Program-made: the position numbers and the translations under genes
Notes under the pieces: model-generated
Databases searched by the model: none
What the model saw: only the letters and a program-made list of their open reading frames with translations
Told to the model about the DNA's origin: nothing
In this document: positions 61,375 to 64,000 of the stretch, one piece after another
How positions within the stretch are numbered: the first letter of the stretch is position 1
Layout: each line of letters opens with the position of its first letter
From: Comamonas fluminis
GTDB taxonomy: Bacteria; Pseudomonadota; Gammaproteobacteria; Burkholderiales; Burkholderiaceae_C
Length of the DNA: 64,000 bases
Reading direction: 5' to 3'
NCBI RefSeq assembly: GCF_019186805.1
Contig: NZ_CP066783.1
Coordinates: 62,001 to 126,000 of the forward strand

Positions 61375-62613
61375 TCAGCGCAGCAGACTGATAAAGCCCT
61401 GCAGCACGAAGGCGTTGATGATGTCGATGAAGAAGGCTCCCACCAGCGGCACGATCAGAAATGCCTTGTGCGAGGGGCCGTACTGGTTGGTAATGGCCTG
61501 CATATTGGCAACGGCCGTGGGCGTGGCGCCCATGCCAAAGCCGCAGTGGCCAGCGGCCAGCACCGCGGCGTCGTAGTTCTTGCCCATCACGCGGAAGGTG
61601 ATGAAGGCCGCATACAACGCCAGCATAAGGGTTTGCGCGGCCAGAATGATCATCAGCGGGCCGGCCAGATCGGTCAGCTCCCACAGCTTGAGCGACAGCA
61701 GCGCAATCGCCAGATAGATGGACAGCGAGGCATTGCCAAACACGTCAATGGCACGGTCAAACACCTTGAAGCCAAACACATAGTCCAGCACATTGCGAAT
61801 CACCACACCGCCGCCCAGCGCCCAGACAAAGGTGGGAAGCTGAATGGCGGTGCCCTTGGTCACCGCCGTCATGAATTCGGCAAAGGCCATGCAGCCTGCA
61901 AACAGGGCCAGTGTTTCCACGGCTGCATCGGCGGTAATCAGGCGCGGCGCCTTGTTGGACGATTCGAAATTGGCAACTTCGTTGCCCTCAGGCACCGTGC
62001 TGGCGCTGTAGCTCAACTGCTCGTCATCGGTGCGCGGCGATGCCAGCTGGTTCTTGGTAATCAGGCGCTTGGCCAGCGGCCCACCCAGCAGGCCGCCGAT
62101 GACCAGACCAAAAGTGGCGCAGGCAATGCCCAGCGTGGTGGCGCCGGTCAGGCCGTGTTCGTTCTCCAGCACAGAACCCCAGGCACCTGCTGTGCCGTGC
62201 CCGCCGACCAGGGTGATGGAGCCTGCGACCAGACCAATGAGAGGGTCCAGCCCTAGCATGGTGGCCAGGCCCACGCCCACGGCATTTTGTGCGGCGATGA
62301 ACACGACAATCACGCCCAGGAAAATAAACAGGCCCGAGCCGCCTTCGCGCAATTTGCCGAAGTTGGCAGACAGGCCAATCGACGAGAAAAACACCAGCAT
62401 GAAGGCCGACTGCAAGCTGCCTTCAAAGCTCACCGTCAGACCGGTAACCTGGTGCAGGATGAAAATGCTGACTGCCACGACCAGACCACCTGAGACGGGC
62501 TCGGGAATATTGAAGTCGCGCAAAAAGCGGATGTGCCGCGTCATGAACTTGCCAAGCAAGAGCACGAGGACGGCCATGATGAGTGTGTAGTACGCGCCAA
62601 AGGTCACGTTCAT
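61375..62613 (-). CDS. gltS: Sodium/glutamate symporter GltS
   Basis: A 412-residue GltS-family symporter with about 10-12 membrane segments. YNIPEPVSGGL-like FNIPEPVSGGLVVAV, FFSSIGLSANF, GLVAGSITLVGGHGTAGAWG and the second half's AGHCGFGMGATPTAVANMQAI are the twin GGGHG-type pore loops. It imports glutamate with Na+. The start at 62613 is preceded by GGAGA. In-frame upstream residues are not conserved. Glutamate link with gdhA lies 5 kb away but no operon is formed. Confidence 0.93.
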   Translation of the reverse strand: MNVTFGAYYTLIMAVLVLLLGKFMTRHIRFLRDFNIPEPVSGGLVVAVSIFILHQVTGLTVSFEGSLQSAFMLVFFSSIGLSANFGKLREGGSGLFIFLGVIVVFIAAQNAVGVGLATMLGLDPLIGLVAGSITLVGGHGTAGAWGSVLENEHGLTGATTLGIACATFGLVIGGLLGGPLAKRLITKNQLASPRTDDEQLSYSASTVPEGNEVANFESSNKAPRLITADAAVETLALFAGCMAFAEFMTAVTKGTAIQLPTFVWALGGGVVIRNVLDYVFGFKVFDRAIDVFGNASLSIYLAIALLSLKLWELTDLAGPLMIILAAQTLMLALYAAFITFRVMGKNYDAAVLAAGHCGFGMGATPTAVANMQAITNQYGPSHKAFLIVPLVGAFFIDIINAFVLQGFISLLR

Positions 62614-63002
62614 AAAAGAAATCTCCAGAGGTTCCAGAAAGCGTCTGGTGGGGCAGCCGGCTGCGTAGCGGCGGGTTGCTGGTGCGTAATGCAATGCGGG
62701 GGGAGTGCACCGATGGTGCCAAAGCCCGCAAAAGGGCAGAGTAGGTGCGTATCCAGTTGTAGCGACAGCAGTCCATGAGGGTTGGGTGCTGCCTGAAGGC
62801 CTGTTGTGCACGAGGTTCCGAGCATCACAGCCATACCCTGAATATGCATTGAAATGCGATGTCTGCATTCGCGGTTGAAGAAATTTCCTGGGAGAGCGAT
62901 TACTTTTTCAGAGCCCGTTGCTTCTATCTGCGATAGGCAAGTGCAGGTCAAAGCAGGGCTGAGCCCACGACAAAGCACCACCCCTTAGAATGACGGGCTT
63001 CG
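62614..63002. other. Gene-free leader between gltS and the metH riboswitch
   Basis: No gene is supported in this 389 bp stretch. It contains the divergent upstream regions of gltS and metH. A TAGAAT -10-like box at 62986-62991 fits a start just ahead of the riboswitch, but no good -35 box is seen. Confidence 0.6.
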
Positions 63003-63091
63003 CCTCGAGGAGCGCTGCAGCTGCTGCCATGCATGGCCGGTCAGGCTCGGGGTCGGCAGGACATGTTCCTGTCTTATCAACGGCGCTCACC
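63003..63091 (+). ncRNA. S-adenosylhomocysteine (SAH) riboswitch
   Basis: The conserved core is present in order: CTCGAGGAGCGCTGCAGC, then CAGGCTCGG (about 63042-63050), then AACGGCGCTCACC (about 63079-63091). GAGCGC at 63010-63015 can pair with GGCGCTC at 63082-63088 to form the pseudoknot. It stands 41 bp ahead of the metH start. Family knowledge: SAH riboswitches activate SAH-recycling genes (ahcY, metH, metF) when SAH rises. Confidence 0.92.
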
Positions 63092-63131
63092 TGTTTTCGA
63101 TTCTGTTTCTGGTTTTCACACAGGTGAGCTG

Positions 63132-64000
<869 letters not shown>

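Overview
The window looks like chromosomal DNA of a Comamonadaceae beta-proteobacterium, most likely Comamonas or a close relative such as Delftia. The reasons are high GC, orphan Bug-type binding proteins, BoxR-type benzoate regulation, a minCDE order read as C-D-E, an SAH riboswitch before a split metH, and two families of short dispersed intergenic repeats. No complete insertion sequence, CRISPR array, prophage or plasmid backbone is visible.

Layout. 1-2092: an ArgP/LysG-like LysR regulator (cut by the window edge) diverging from a DadA-type D-amino-acid dehydrogenase. 2196-11464: a complete homoprotocatechuate meta-cleavage operon (hpaG1, hpaG2, hpaE, a Bug-type binding protein, hpaD, hpaF, hpaH, gabD, hpaI, hpaR), taking 3,4-dihydroxyphenylacetate to pyruvate plus succinate. 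11488-15368: a DEDDh exonuclease, a flavin reductase, a TauD-type dioxygenase and glutathione reductase. 15508-17406: minE, minD, minC on the minus strand. 17555-26535: an enoyl-CoA hydratase-like protein, acetoacetyl-CoA synthetase with extra repeat-like segments in its reading frame, a B12-binding radical SAM protein, an NCS2 permease, an acetyl-CoA hydrolase/CoA-transferase and a hotdog thioesterase. 26536-27242: a gene-free 0.7 kb block built as a large imperfect palindrome. 27243-36964: a benzoate-CoA branch of the box pathway (boxR divergent from a DUF4863 gene, boxD, bclA, livKHMGF) but without boxABC. 36986-43359: an M48 protease, an EamA permease, a 168 bp MITE-like element, an AraC regulator, an AmpG-like permease and an OmpR/histidine kinase pair. 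43419-52317: an LPS locus. Ugd, UDP-glucuronate epimerase, a GT39/ArnT-like transferase, an ArnC-like GT2 and a flippase-like membrane protein suggest uronic-acid decoration of LPS. An AT-rich insert-like part follows, with an unknown glycosyltransferase-like protein, an O-antigen ligase and a GT25 enzyme. 52538-64000: a CHCC zinc-finger protein, a two-TM protein, radA, initiator tRNA-fMet, glutamate dehydrogenase, a FAH-family protein, a SnoaL-like protein, PPK2, a LysR/PACE efflux pair, GltS, and an SAH riboswitch leading into metH (cut at the right edge).

The catabolic themes meet at acyl-CoA and C4 metabolism: hpa yields succinate and pyruvate, box would yield succinyl-CoA and acetyl-CoA, and the acetoacetyl-CoA synthetase, CoA-transferase and thioesterase handle neighbouring CoA esters. 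The least ordinary structures are repeat-derived: in-frame repeat-like segments in acetoacetyl-CoA synthetase, the 26.5-27.2 kb palindrome, and the 38.8-39.0 kb MITE-like element whose end supplies the stop codon of a regulator gene.
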